From Oscillospiraceae bacterium (GTDB lineage: Bacteria > Bacillota > Clostridia > Oscillospirales > Ruminococcaceae): a stretch of 64,000 bases of DNA. A model generated the notes under the pieces. That model made no database searches. It was not told the DNA's origin and saw only the letters and a program-made list of their open reading frames with translations. The stretch is taken from contig JAGBCL010000031.1 in the NCBI GenBank assembly GCA_018110825.1, positions 98,846 through 162,845 of the forward strand, read 5' to 3'. Below are positions 24,701-33,041 of this stretch, piece after piece (position 1 is the stretch's first letter; each line of letters starts with the position of its first letter). Made by a program: the position numbers and the translations under genes.

Positions 24701-25594
24701 ATGAAAAAACATTTTTTATTGACGGCAATTTCCACGGTGCTTATCCTGACTGCCTGTGGAAACAATCAAAATAGTACAGCCGAAACATCAGCAGCAACAT
24801 TTGTGCAAACCTCAGAAACAACATTTAACAGCATTACCGAAATGACAGTCCCCGCATTTGTGCCTGAATGGGAGGAAACGGAGGTTACAACTCCTGCCTA
24901 TGTACCTGAGGAAGCACCGCAGACAACCGCTTATGTTGAGTCAACTTCATTGATGACGGAAGCTGTTTTTTCGGAAACTACTATCCAGATAACTGAATTT
25001 ACCACCGCAGTTCATACAGAGGAGATTACAACCTTTGAGGAAGCAGAGGATTTTTTCTTTGAAGCATATGTTTATGATGTTGAAGAAAATGCTGTCCTTG
25101 TGGGAATGAAGGGCGATACATTTATTGGACCCGACGGTACAGATGTCTATATTTTCGGCAAGTATGACGTTGAAAAGGGCGATACTGTCGAGATAGTTTT
25201 TACCGAGGAAGTCGGAATTGACGATTTTTATCCCCTCGAAATCAGGGAACAATTTATCGTAAGTCTTGAAAAAGCTGAGTATGCACAGGACTATGATTTG
25301 CCGTATGACAGCGGGGAGTACGATATACCTGAGGTTGAACTTGCTGGAAACGAGCATGTTGCTTACATAACAGATACTTCTGAGAACAAGAACGGCGGAT
25401 ATTCACTTATTGTTGAGGCCTATGACATTGCGGGATATTATTCTCCCGTATTGATTTCACTTTACAGTGAAATTGAATTTTCCGTCGGGGATTGGGTAAA
25501 GATTGAATTTATGCCTGAAACCTGCTTTATGGAAACATCTCCTTTGCAGGTCGCAAAACAGGATGTTGTTGGAATTGAACTGATTGATTATTGA
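24701..25594 (+). CDS. Thr/Glu-rich lipoprotein of unknown function
   Basis: 297-residue lipoprotein: signal peptide with lipobox LTAC (Cys at 19). Then comes a low-complexity Thr/Glu/Ser stretch to about 115 that probably acts as a wall-spanning spacer. The second half repeats a beta-rich unit (VYDVEENAVLVGMKG and VEAYDIAGYYSPVLISL, each followed by a GDTVEI/GDWVKI segment), resembling two small beta-barrel folds in tandem. Function unknown. GGGAGG precedes the ATG. It ends 22 bases before the VanY-type gene, which has the same lipobox-plus-spacer design, so they may act together at the cell wall. Confidence 0.75.
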   Translation: MKKHFLLTAISTVLILTACGNNQNSTAETSAATFVQTSETTFNSITEMTVPAFVPEWEETEVTTPAYVPEEAPQTTAYVESTSLMTEAVFSETTIQITEFTTAVHTEEITTFEEAEDFFFEAYVYDVEENAVLVGMKGDTFIGPDGTDVYIFGKYDVEKGDTVEIVFTEEVGIDDFYPLEIREQFIVSLEKAEYAQDYDLPYDSGEYDIPEVELAGNEHVAYITDTSENKNGGYSLIVEAYDIAGYYSPVLISLYSEIEFSVGDWVKIEFMPETCFMETSPLQVAKQDVVGIELIDY

Positions 25595-25616
25595 TTGCCG
25601 TCAGGAAAGGCAAGGA

Positions 25617-26633
25617 ATGAAAAAATATATTACTGTTCTGCTTGCATTGTTTATCTTTGCAGGCTGTGAAAAAATAATTGATGAACCTGCTTTGGCAACT
25701 CTTCCGCCAGAGTCTATCACGCAGGCGGAAGTTCTTACACAGACAGAGAATACCGTCCCTGAAATTATTACCGAGCTTACGGATGAAACAACTGAGAATT
25801 CTGAAACTGAAGCTGCAGTTGAAGTCGGCGGAGATGTTGAAAATCCCACGGAAGCAATTGACGTCGAAAGCATTTCTCTTAGTTTCTATGAAGTAACCTT
25901 GCAGGTCGGCCAAAGTAAAATGCCGCTTGTGACTATGTTTCCCGAAAATGCAAGCGACAAAAGTGAAATTTGGACAACAAGCGATGAAACAGTTGCAAGC
26001 GTTGACTGGCTTGGAAATATCAAAGCTTTATCCGAGGGTAATTGCGTGGTTACGGTTACATCGGCACAGAATACTGACGTGTCCGCAAATGTTTTGGTTA
26101 CCGTAGTTGCGGGACCCCAGCTTACATATATTGACGGAATTCTGATTGCAAACAAAACTTATGCCCTTCCTTCCGATTATGCTCCGGGAGTTAACGCTGA
26201 GGCGGAAGCTGCATTCTATGAAATGCAGGCTGATGCTTCAGATTTGGGGCTTAACTTGTATATTTCGTCCGGATATAGAAGTTATGATTATCAGGCAGGA
26301 CTTTATCAGCGTTATGTTGACCGAAGCGGCAAAGCGGAGGCTGACAGATATTCTGCACGACCGGGACATTCCGAGCACCAGACGGGACTTGCTTTTGACC
26401 TGAACACAATAAGTGACGAGTTCAAGGATACCAATGAGGGAAAATGGGTTGCGGAAAACTGCCATAAGTACGGCTTCATAATTCGTTATCCTGAGGATAA
26501 GGAAAGCGTGACGGGTTACATGTATGAGCCGTGGCATATACGTTATCTTGGTGTAGATACAGCAACTGCCGTTTATGAAAGCGGTCTGTGCCTTGAGGAA
26601 TACCTTGGAATTACTTCGGAATATGATGAATAA
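25617..26633 (+). CDS. VanY-type D-alanyl-D-alanine carboxypeptidase lipoprotein
   Basis: Peptidoglycan D,D-carboxypeptidase (M15B) that trims the terminal D-Ala. It has a lipobox (FAGC, Cys at 17), a Thr/Glu-rich spacer to about 80, a bacterial Ig-like (Big_2) domain at about 85-165, and the catalytic domain. The zinc motifs are SARPGHSEHQTGLAFDL, which carries SxHxxGxAxD, and EPWHIRYLG, which carries ExxH. Length is 338 residues. The ATG at 25617 is chosen over upstream in-frame codons because AAGGAAAGGCAAGG lies just upstream and it begins a proper signal peptide. No vanS/vanR or vanH/A/X genes are nearby, so vancomycin resistance should not be inferred. Confidence 0.9.
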   Translation: MKKYITVLLALFIFAGCEKIIDEPALATLPPESITQAEVLTQTENTVPEIITELTDETTENSETEAAVEVGGDVENPTEAIDVESISLSFYEVTLQVGQSKMPLVTMFPENASDKSEIWTTSDETVASVDWLGNIKALSEGNCVVTVTSAQNTDVSANVLVTVVAGPQLTYIDGILIANKTYALPSDYAPGVNAEAEAAFYEMQADASDLGLNLYISSGYRSYDYQAGLYQRYVDRSGKAEADRYSARPGHSEHQTGLAFDLNTISDEFKDTNEGKWVAENCHKYGFIIRYPEDKESVTGYMYEPWHIRYLGVDTATAVYESGLCLEEYLGITSEYDE

Positions 26634-26636
26634 TAA

Positions 26637-26669
26637 AAGGCTGTGAAGAAATCAGTTCTTCACAGCCTT
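26637..26669 (+). terminator. Terminator of the VanY-type gene
   Basis: AAGGCTGTGAAGAA pairs with TTCTTCACAGCCTT and is followed by GTTTTTG. Confidence 0.9.
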
Positions 26670-26696
26670 GTTTTTGTTTCATACAGTAAAGCAGAA

Positions 26697-26727
26697 AAAA
26701 CACGGTACCGTAACGATACCGTGTTTT
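26697..26727 (-). terminator. Terminator of the glycogen operon
   Basis: AAAACACGGTA pairs with TACCGTGTTTT; the minus-strand continuation is TTTTTTCTGC. It lies six bases after the glgA stop. Confidence 0.85.
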
Positions 26728-26732
26728 GAATT

Positions 26733-28154
26733 TTAGTTATTGCCTGCAAGCTCTCTGTACAGACCCATATAAAGCTCAGCGGAAACATCCCAGCTGTAAT
26801 CATTCTTCATAGCTGCAACAACAAGCTTTTTCCATTCAGCAGAGTTGTCATAGTATTCCTTAGCACGACGAACAGCGTCAAGCATATCGTGTGCATTGTA
26901 GGTCTTGAATGTGAAACCGTTGCCGTTTTCGCCTCCTGCATCGCGGATACTGTCACGGAGACCGCCTGTTTCACGGACAATCGGAATTGTACCGTAACGG
27001 AGGGAAATCATCTGTGCAAGTCCGCAAGGCTCGCTCTGTGAAGGCATAAGGAACATATCCGCAGAGGAGTAAATTCTTCTTGCAAGGTCAGGCAGGAATC
27101 CGATTGTAGCGCTTACCTTGTCAGGATAACGCCAAGCCATTTCCTTGAAGAAATCTTCATAAATCTTTTCGCCTGAGCCGAGGATAGCAAACTTGCAGCC
27201 CATGTTTACCATATCCTCAAAAACGTACTTGATAAGGTCAATACCCTTATGGGATACAAAACGAGTGATGATACCGATAACAGGCTCGTTACCTTCCTGG
27301 AGATGGAGCTCTTCGAGGAGTGCCTTTTTACACTCAGCCTTACCCTTGAGGTTCTTTGTGGAGAAGTTCTTCACAAGGAGAGGGTCCTTTTCAGGGTCGA
27401 ATGTGTCAACATCAATACCGTTGAGGAAGCCGCAAAGCTTATACTGCTTATTGTTGAGGGCTCTGTCAAGACCGTGGGAGTACCATGGGTCAAGAATTTC
27501 CCAAGCGTAGCTTGGAGAAACTGTTGTAATCTTGTCAGCAGTTTCAAAAGCTCCCTTCATAAGGTTTACACAGCCATCATATTCGAGAAGCTTTGTGTGG
27601 TACATAGGAATACCGAGAACCTCGTTGAGAACCTCCATACCGTACTTGCCCTGATACTGGATGTTGTGGATAGTGAAAACAGTCTTGATGTTATCATAGC
27701 CGTACTGATACTTGTAGAATACGTTGTAGTAAACAGGAACAAGTGCGGTCTGCCAGTCATTACAGTTGATGATATCAGGCTTCCAGCCGATATATTTCAG
27801 CATTTCCATAACAGCTCTTGAGAGGAAAACAAATCTTTCGCAGTCATCATAGAAGCCGTAAAGGCCATCTCTGCCGAAGTAGTATTCGTTGTCGAGAAGG
27901 TAATATGTAACGCCGTTAATCTCGCCCTTGAACACGCCGCAATATTGCTTTCTCCAGCCTACGTCAACAGTAAAGTTTGTGATGAATTCAAGTCCTGCAC
28001 GGAGTTCAGGCTTGCAGCTCTTGTAAAGAGGGAGAACAACACGGCAATCCTGACCAGCCTTGTTGAGCGCACGGGGAAGTGAACCGGCAACGTCAGCAAG
28101 TCCGCCTGATGCAGCGTAAGGAACAGCTTCAGAAGCAGCATATAAAATATTCAT
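26733..28154 (-). CDS. glgA: Glycogen synthase
   Basis: ADP-glucose-dependent GT5 glycosyltransferase that extends glycogen chains. The N-terminus has the family's substrate-binding form SEAVPYAASGGLADV (KxGGL-like motif with Ser/Gly in place of Lys), followed by GT-B domains. The C-terminal domain shows the SEPCGLAQ motif with the two conserved acidic residues and STAD/SSADMFLMPS. At 473 residues it is full length. It is the last gene of glgB-glgC-glgD-glgA; a hairpin separates it from glgD, which may lower or stabilise this part of the message. AAGGAAA precedes the ATG. Confidence 0.93.
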   Translation of the reverse strand: MNILYAASEAVPYAASGGLADVAGSLPRALNKAGQDCRVVLPLYKSCKPELRAGLEFITNFTVDVGWRKQYCGVFKGEINGVTYYLLDNEYYFGRDGLYGFYDDCERFVFLSRAVMEMLKYIGWKPDIINCNDWQTALVPVYYNVFYKYQYGYDNIKTVFTIHNIQYQGKYGMEVLNEVLGIPMYHTKLLEYDGCVNLMKGAFETADKITTVSPSYAWEILDPWYSHGLDRALNNKQYKLCGFLNGIDVDTFDPEKDPLLVKNFSTKNLKGKAECKKALLEELHLQEGNEPVIGIITRFVSHKGIDLIKYVFEDMVNMGCKFAILGSGEKIYEDFFKEMAWRYPDKVSATIGFLPDLARRIYSSADMFLMPSQSEPCGLAQMISLRYGTIPIVRETGGLRDSIRDAGGENGNGFTFKTYNAHDMLDAVRRAKEYYDNSAEWKKLVVAAMKNDYSWDVSAELYMGLYRELAGNN

Positions 28155-28189
28155 ATTGCAAAATTTCCTTTCGATAATATTTATACTTT

Positions 28190-28218
28190 ATGGGTACCGC
28201 GCGTTACACGGTACCCAT
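28190..28218 (-). other. Hairpin between glgD and glgA
   Basis: ATGGGTACC pairs with GGTACCCAT across an 11-base loop. There is no T run on the minus strand, so it is more likely an RNA processing or stability element than a terminator. Confidence 0.5.
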
Positions 28219-28225
28219 TGATATT

Positions 28226-29350
28226 TTAGATAACAGCGCCCTTGCCGATATACAGTGGGTAATTCTGAGAACCTGTAAGCATACGCATATCGCTGATAGT
28301 AACGTTCTTATCAGTGATAACAGCATTGATGTCGCACTTGCTGCCGATAACGGTATCCTGCATAAGGATAGCGTTCTTTACAACAGCACCCTTGCCAACC
28401 TTTACGCCGCGGAAGAGTACGCAGTTTTCAACTGTACCCTCGATGATACAACCGTCACCGATAAGGGAGTTCTTAACGCTTGCGCCGATACCGAACTTAA
28501 CAGGAGGGTTGTCGCGAACCTTTGTATTGATAGGTCTGTTTTCAGGGAACAGCTTGTTTCTGTTTTCAAGATTGAGAAGGTCAAGGTTAGCCTTGTAGAA
28601 GGTTTCCATTGAAGTAATCTTGCTGAAGTAGCCTGTGTGCTCGTAACCCATAATCTTGTATTCACGTGTTCTGCCCTGAAGGATAGCCTGTTCAAAGCTG
28701 TAAAGGCTCTTGGAAGCTGCCTCGAGAACGATGTTCTTGAGGAATTCCTTGGAAAGAACGAACATATTAAGGGAGATGTTTGCAGCACCGCTGATATGTG
28801 GAGCAAGAAGAACATCAACAATTCTGCCTTCCTCATTGAAGCTGAAAACAGTAGCATGCTGAGCCTGCTCGGAGTTGATTACATCTTTGGCATAAACGGA
28901 AGTAATATCAGCGCCTGTAGCAATGTGCTGGTCAATAACCTTGGAGAAGTCGATGTTTGTAACAACATCACAGTCGGAAAGCACTACATAGTCAGCGTTG
29001 GAATAGTTGATGAAATTGAACACGCCGTAGAGTGCTTCGAGTCTGCCTCTGTAGATACCGCTCTGAACGTGGCTGAACGGAGGGAGAAGGTGAAGACCAC
29101 CGATTTTTCTTGCCATATCCCAGTCACGGCCGCTGCCGAGGTGGTCGAGCAGGGACTGGTAGTTGGACTTTGTAACAACACCCACTTCATCGATTCCGCT
29201 GTTTACCATATTGGAAAGAGGGAAGTCGATAAGACGGTAGCGTCCGCCGAAAAGCACGGAGCCCATAGTTCTTTCCTTGGTAAGATCAGGAATTGTGCCG
29301 TCGTGCATATTTGAAAAAATCAAACCTAAAACATTTCTGTTATTGCTCAT
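28226..29350 (-). CDS. glgD: Glucose-1-phosphate adenylyltransferase regulatory subunit GlgD
   Basis: Companion of GlgC; in Firmicutes the GlgC/GlgD hetero-oligomer makes ADP-glucose. The nucleotidyltransferase domain is present but the GGxG pyrophosphorylase loop is replaced (residues near 20-35 read DLTKERTMGSVLFGGRYR), the usual GlgD sign of reduced catalysis. A left-handed beta-helix with hexapeptide repeats (VKNSLIGDGCIIEG and GKGAVVKNAILMQ) ends the protein. Length 374. AGGAGG lies nine bases upstream of the ATG. It is 27 bases after glgC. Confidence 0.92.
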   Translation of the reverse strand: MSNNRNVLGLIFSNMHDGTIPDLTKERTMGSVLFGGRYRLIDFPLSNMVNSGIDEVGVVTKSNYQSLLDHLGSGRDWDMARKIGGLHLLPPFSHVQSGIYRGRLEALYGVFNFINYSNADYVVLSDCDVVTNIDFSKVIDQHIATGADITSVYAKDVINSEQAQHATVFSFNEEGRIVDVLLAPHISGAANISLNMFVLSKEFLKNIVLEAASKSLYSFEQAILQGRTREYKIMGYEHTGYFSKITSMETFYKANLDLLNLENRNKLFPENRPINTKVRDNPPVKFGIGASVKNSLIGDGCIIEGTVENCVLFRGVKVGKGAVVKNAILMQDTVIGSKCDINAVITDKNVTISDMRMLTGSQNYPLYIGKGAVI

Positions 29351-29377
29351 AATTCAGTTCCTCCTAACTTAAAACGG

Positions 29378-30583
29378 TTATATATTTTCCGAAATAATCT
29401 GCTTCGGAAGAACCTTTGCATTTTCGGATATAGTAATGTTGTGACCTACGACTGCAATGCCCCAGTCATCTCTGTTTTCAACTTCCTCAGGACGTGTACC
29501 AATCTGTGCGTTTTCGCATACTACGCAGTTTTCACCAACGATTGCATACTCAACAACAGCACCGGACTTGATAACGGAGCCTGGCATAATGATGGAATCA
29601 GTAACTGTTGCACCCTTTTCAATTGTAACGCCCTCGTAGATTACGGAGAAGTCAACTGTACCGTCAACAACACAGCCGTCTGTAACCATAGAGTTTTCGA
29701 TAACAGCGTCAGGACCTATGTACTGTGGAGGCATGATAGGGTTCTTGGAATACATCTTCCACTCAGGGTCATAAAGGTCGATAGGAATGTTTGGATTGAG
29801 AAGGTCCATGTTAGCTTCCCAGAGGGAATCAAGTGTACCAACGTCCTTCCAGTAGCCTTCGAACATGTAAGCAACCATCTTTTCATTAGCCTTGAGCATA
29901 TTAGGGATAATTGCCTTACCGAAGTCCTTGTCTTCATCAGGATTGTTCTCGTTGTCAATAAGGTACTGACGGAGCTGCTTCCAGCTGAAGATGTAGATAC
30001 CCATTGAAGCGAATGTGGAACGAGGATTCTTTGGCTTTTCCTCGAAGTCGATGATGTTGTTGTCATCGTCTGTGATCATGATACCAAAACGGGAAGCTTC
30101 CTCAAGAGGAACGTCCTGAACAGCAATTGTAGCAACAGCGCCCTTTTCCTTGTGGAACTGAAGCATCTTGTTGTAGTCCATCTTGTAGATGTGGTCACCT
30201 GAAAGCATTACAACGTAATCAGGGTCATATCTGTCAATGAAAGCGATGTTCTGGTAGATAGCGTTTGCAGTACCCTTGTACCATTCAGCGCCGAGAGCTG
30301 TCTGGTAAGGTGGGAGGCAGTGTGCACCGCCGTTGAGCTTGTCAAGGTCCCAAGGCTGGCCGTTGCCGATGTAGTCGTGAAGTGCGAGAGGCTGATACTG
30401 TGTAAGTACACCTACAGTATCAATACCTGAGTTTACGCAGTTGGAAAGAGGGAAGTCGATGATTCTGTACTTGCCGCCGTATGGAACAGCAGGCTTAGCC
30501 ATATCGTGTGTGAGAGCGTACAGACGGCTTCCCTGACCGCCTGCAAGCAGCATTGCAACGCATTCTTTCTTTGTTTTATACAT
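29378..30583 (-). CDS. glgC: Glucose-1-phosphate adenylyltransferase
   Basis: Makes ADP-glucose from ATP and glucose-1-phosphate, the committed step of glycogen synthesis. [13 protein letters not shown] near 12-24 is the intact pyrophosphorylase loop, and GTANAIYQN and GDHIYKMDY are the sugar-phosphate and metal sites. The C-terminus forms a beta-helix with hexapeptide repeats. Length 401 from the ATG at 30583, which lies eight bases after AGGAGG; the in-frame ATG two codons earlier is too close to it. It is 26 bases downstream of glgB and followed by glgD. Confidence 0.93.
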   Translation of the reverse strand: MYKTKKECVAMLLAGGQGSRLYALTHDMAKPAVPYGGKYRIIDFPLSNCVNSGIDTVGVLTQYQPLALHDYIGNGQPWDLDKLNGGAHCLPPYQTALGAEWYKGTANAIYQNIAFIDRYDPDYVVMLSGDHIYKMDYNKMLQFHKEKGAVATIAVQDVPLEEASRFGIMITDDDNNIIDFEEKPKNPRSTFASMGIYIFSWKQLRQYLIDNENNPDEDKDFGKAIIPNMLKANEKMVAYMFEGYWKDVGTLDSLWEANMDLLNPNIPIDLYDPEWKMYSKNPIMPPQYIGPDAVIENSMVTDGCVVDGTVDFSVIYEGVTIEKGATVTDSIIMPGSVIKSGAVVEYAIVGENCVVCENAQIGTRPEEVENRDDWGIAVVGHNITISENAKVLPKQIISENI

Positions 30584-30609
30584 TCTCATATCCTCCTATA
30601 TTTATGGGA

Positions 30610-32757
30610 TTATTTATCAGTTTTGGTTTCCGTCTTTTTCTTTGACGGAGATTTTGCAGCAGGTTTTTTAGCTGCAGTGGATTTTGCACCCTTCGCCTCC
30701 TTTGCAGCACCTGTGGACTTGCTGCCCTTGGAAGCTGTCTTGGAAGAAGTCTTTGCAGAGGTCTTGGAAGCAGTTTTCTTGGATGCAGCCTTGGTGGTTG
30801 TCTTCTTATCAGCAGACGCATTTGCGTCAGGCTTTGCCTTTGGAGCACGCTTTTTCTTAGGTGTGCACTTGAAGTACATTACGCTCATAGGCGGAATGTC
30901 AATAACGATGGACTGCTCATAGCCGTGCATTGAGTAATCTTCAGCCTTTACCTTGCCGTTCTTGACAACACCTGTACCGCCGTACTTTTCGTCATCTGTA
31001 CAGAGAATCTGCTCGTAGGTTCCCTCATAAGGAACACCTATGCGGTAGTTATCCCTGCCGACAGGAACGAAGTTACAAACAGCAATGATTTCGTTTCCGC
31101 TTCTGTCGATACGGCGGAAGGAAATGATACTCTGCATATAGTCGTCGTGACAAATCCAGGAGAAGCCTTCCCAGGATTCATCATTTTCCCACAGCGGTGA
31201 ACTTGCAAGATAGAGCTTGTTTAGGTCACGGTTGAAATCGAGTGTCTTGCGATGTGTTTCGTAATCGAGAAGCAGCCAGTCAAGACCCTGCTTGTAGTTC
31301 CATTCAATAACCTGAGCGAATTCAGTACCCATGAAGTTGAGCTTCTTGCCCGGGTGAGCAAACATATACGCAAGGAATGCACGGAGGGAAGCAAATTTTT
31401 CTTCCATACTTCTGCCGCTCATCTTGTTGAACAGCGAAGCCTTTCCGTGAACAACCTCATCATGAGAAATCGGAAGAATATAGTTTTCGCTGAAGCTGTA
31501 GAAGAAGGAGAAAGTAAGCTTGCCGTGGTTGTTTGCACGGAAGATAGGGTCCATCTTCATATAGTCCAGCATATCGTTCATCCAGCCCATGTTCCACTTG
31601 AAGTTGAAGCCAAGTCCGCCAACGTCGGCAGGCTTTGTAACAAGCGGCCATGCAGTAGATTCTTCAGCAATCATAAGGATGTTGCCGCAGCGTCCGAAAA
31701 CAGCAGTATTGAGCTTGCGGAGGAATTCAATAGCCTCGTAGTTCTCGTTGCCGCCGTCCTTGTTAGGACGCCATTCGCGGCGGTCATAGTCAAGATAGAG
31801 CATTGAAGCAACAGCGTCAACTCTCAGACCGTCGATGTGGTATTTTTCAAGCCAGTAAACAGCGTTGGAAATCAGGAAGGACTGAACCTCAGGTCTGCCG
31901 AAGTCGAATACTCTTGTACCCCAGGAAGCGTGTTCCTTCTTGAGCGGGTCAGTGTATTCATAGAGGCAGTCGCCGTCGAATTCGAAAAGGCCTGCAGCAT
32001 CCTTAGGGAAGTGAGCAGGTACCCAGTCAAGGATTACACCGATACCAGCCTGATGGAACATATCCACCATCTTCATCATGTCCTCAGGAGTACCGTAACG
32101 GGAAGTCGGTGCATAATAACCGATTACCTGATAACCCCATGAACCGTCGAAAGGATATTCAGCAAGGGGCATAAGCTCAATGTGAGTGTACCCCAGATCC
32201 TGAAGATACGGAATCATCTCCTCAGCAAACTTAACGTAGCTGAAAGGCTCGCCGTTTTCGTATGTACGCCAGGAACCGAGGTGAGCCTCGTAGATATTCA
32301 TAGCGCTCTGGTAAATGTTCTTGGAATCCCTGTCCTTGAACCACTTTGCGTCATTCCACTTGTAACCGTTGATATCAAAATATTTTGTAGCAGTGTTAGG
32401 ACGTGTTTCCATATGTGTACCATACGGGTCAGACTTCATAACAACGCTTCTGTGTGAAGTTTCGATACTATACTTATAAGTAAAATACTGTTCAACATCA
32501 GTAAGGAAAATTTCCCATACAGACGGATCAGCAAGCTGTTCCATAGGGTTACGGTTTCTGTCCCAGTCATTGAAGTCGCCTACAAGTGAAACCGATTTCG
32601 CATGTGGTGCCCACACACGGAAGAACACACCGTCCTTGCCGTCTTTTTTACCCTTGTGTGCACCGAAAAATTCGTATGCAACATAGTTTGTTCCCTCATG
32701 GAAGACATGGAGCGGAAACTCGTAGCCTTCAGGGAATTTTCTGTCATTGTTCGCCAT
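30610..32757 (-). CDS. glgB: 1,4-alpha-glucan branching enzyme with Lys/Ala-rich tail
   Basis: Introduces alpha-1,6 branches into glycogen. An N-terminal CBM48-like domain (about 25-120) precedes the GH13 barrel with [18 protein letters not shown] (nucleophile Asp), a MIAEEST (Glu) and a late SHDEVVHG (Asp). The all-beta C-terminal domain ends near 640. The remaining 75 residues are almost only Lys, Ala, Ser, Thr and Gly, beginning after [13 protein letters not shown], and look like a histone H1 or RNA-binding tail; typical GlgB proteins stop before it. It opens the glgBCDA operon. AAAGGAG lies eight bases before the ATG. Confidence 0.93.
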   Translation of the reverse strand: MANNDRKFPEGYEFPLHVFHEGTNYVAYEFFGAHKGKKDGKDGVFFRVWAPHAKSVSLVGDFNDWDRNRNPMEQLADPSVWEIFLTDVEQYFTYKYSIETSHRSVVMKSDPYGTHMETRPNTATKYFDINGYKWNDAKWFKDRDSKNIYQSAMNIYEAHLGSWRTYENGEPFSYVKFAEEMIPYLQDLGYTHIELMPLAEYPFDGSWGYQVIGYYAPTSRYGTPEDMMKMVDMFHQAGIGVILDWVPAHFPKDAAGLFEFDGDCLYEYTDPLKKEHASWGTRVFDFGRPEVQSFLISNAVYWLEKYHIDGLRVDAVASMLYLDYDRREWRPNKDGGNENYEAIEFLRKLNTAVFGRCGNILMIAEESTAWPLVTKPADVGGLGFNFKWNMGWMNDMLDYMKMDPIFRANNHGKLTFSFFYSFSENYILPISHDEVVHGKASLFNKMSGRSMEEKFASLRAFLAYMFAHPGKKLNFMGTEFAQVIEWNYKQGLDWLLLDYETHRKTLDFNRDLNKLYLASSPLWENDESWEGFSWICHDDYMQSIISFRRIDRSGNEIIAVCNFVPVGRDNYRIGVPYEGTYEQILCTDDEKYGGTGVVKNGKVKAEDYSMHGYEQSIVIDIPPMSVMYFKCTPKKKRAPKAKPDANASADKKTTTKAASKKTASKTSAKTSSKTASKGSKSTGAAKEAKGAKSTAAKKPAAKSPSKKKTETKTDK

Positions 32758-32834
32758 ATCAAAATGCTCCTTTAATCAATGGGGTATACATCAAACAGAC
32801 GCATTTCACCCATAGTATACTTTACTATGTTTAT

Positions 32835-32863
32835 ATTTTAACAGATTATGTATCATATTGCAA
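32835..32863 (-). promoter_or_regulatory. Promoter of the glycogen operon
   Basis: On the minus strand TTGCAA (32858-32863) and TAAAAT (32835-32840) are 17 bases apart. A short CATAGTA/TACTATG hairpin follows in the leader (about 32812-32830). The rest of the glgB-spoIIE gap holds nothing else I recognise apart from the spoIIE terminator. Confidence 0.6.
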
Positions 32864-32943
32864 GCCTTTTAGTAAAATTTTATAATCTTAACGTAAAACA
32901 TAAATCGTTTTTGTGCAAAATTTACACAAAAACTTGGCATTAA

Positions 32944-32975
32944 AACTCCTAATAATTAACAAATTATTAGGAGTT
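32944..32975 (-). terminator. Terminator of spoIIE
   Basis: AACTCCTAATAATT pairs perfectly with AATTATTAGGAGTT around a four-base loop. On the minus strand it is followed by TTAATG, so the T run is short. Confidence 0.6.
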
Positions 32976-33041
32976 GGAAAAACTGTAATAATTATACAAT
33001 TTTAAGTGCAATTTTCATTTCGTATTTGTACAAATGAAACA

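Noticed and set aside
25617-26633. Vancomycin-resistance cluster because of the VanY-type enzyme
   Set aside because: No vanR/S, vanH, D-Ala-D-Lac ligase or vanX gene is nearby; VanY-type carboxypeptidases are common in wall maintenance.
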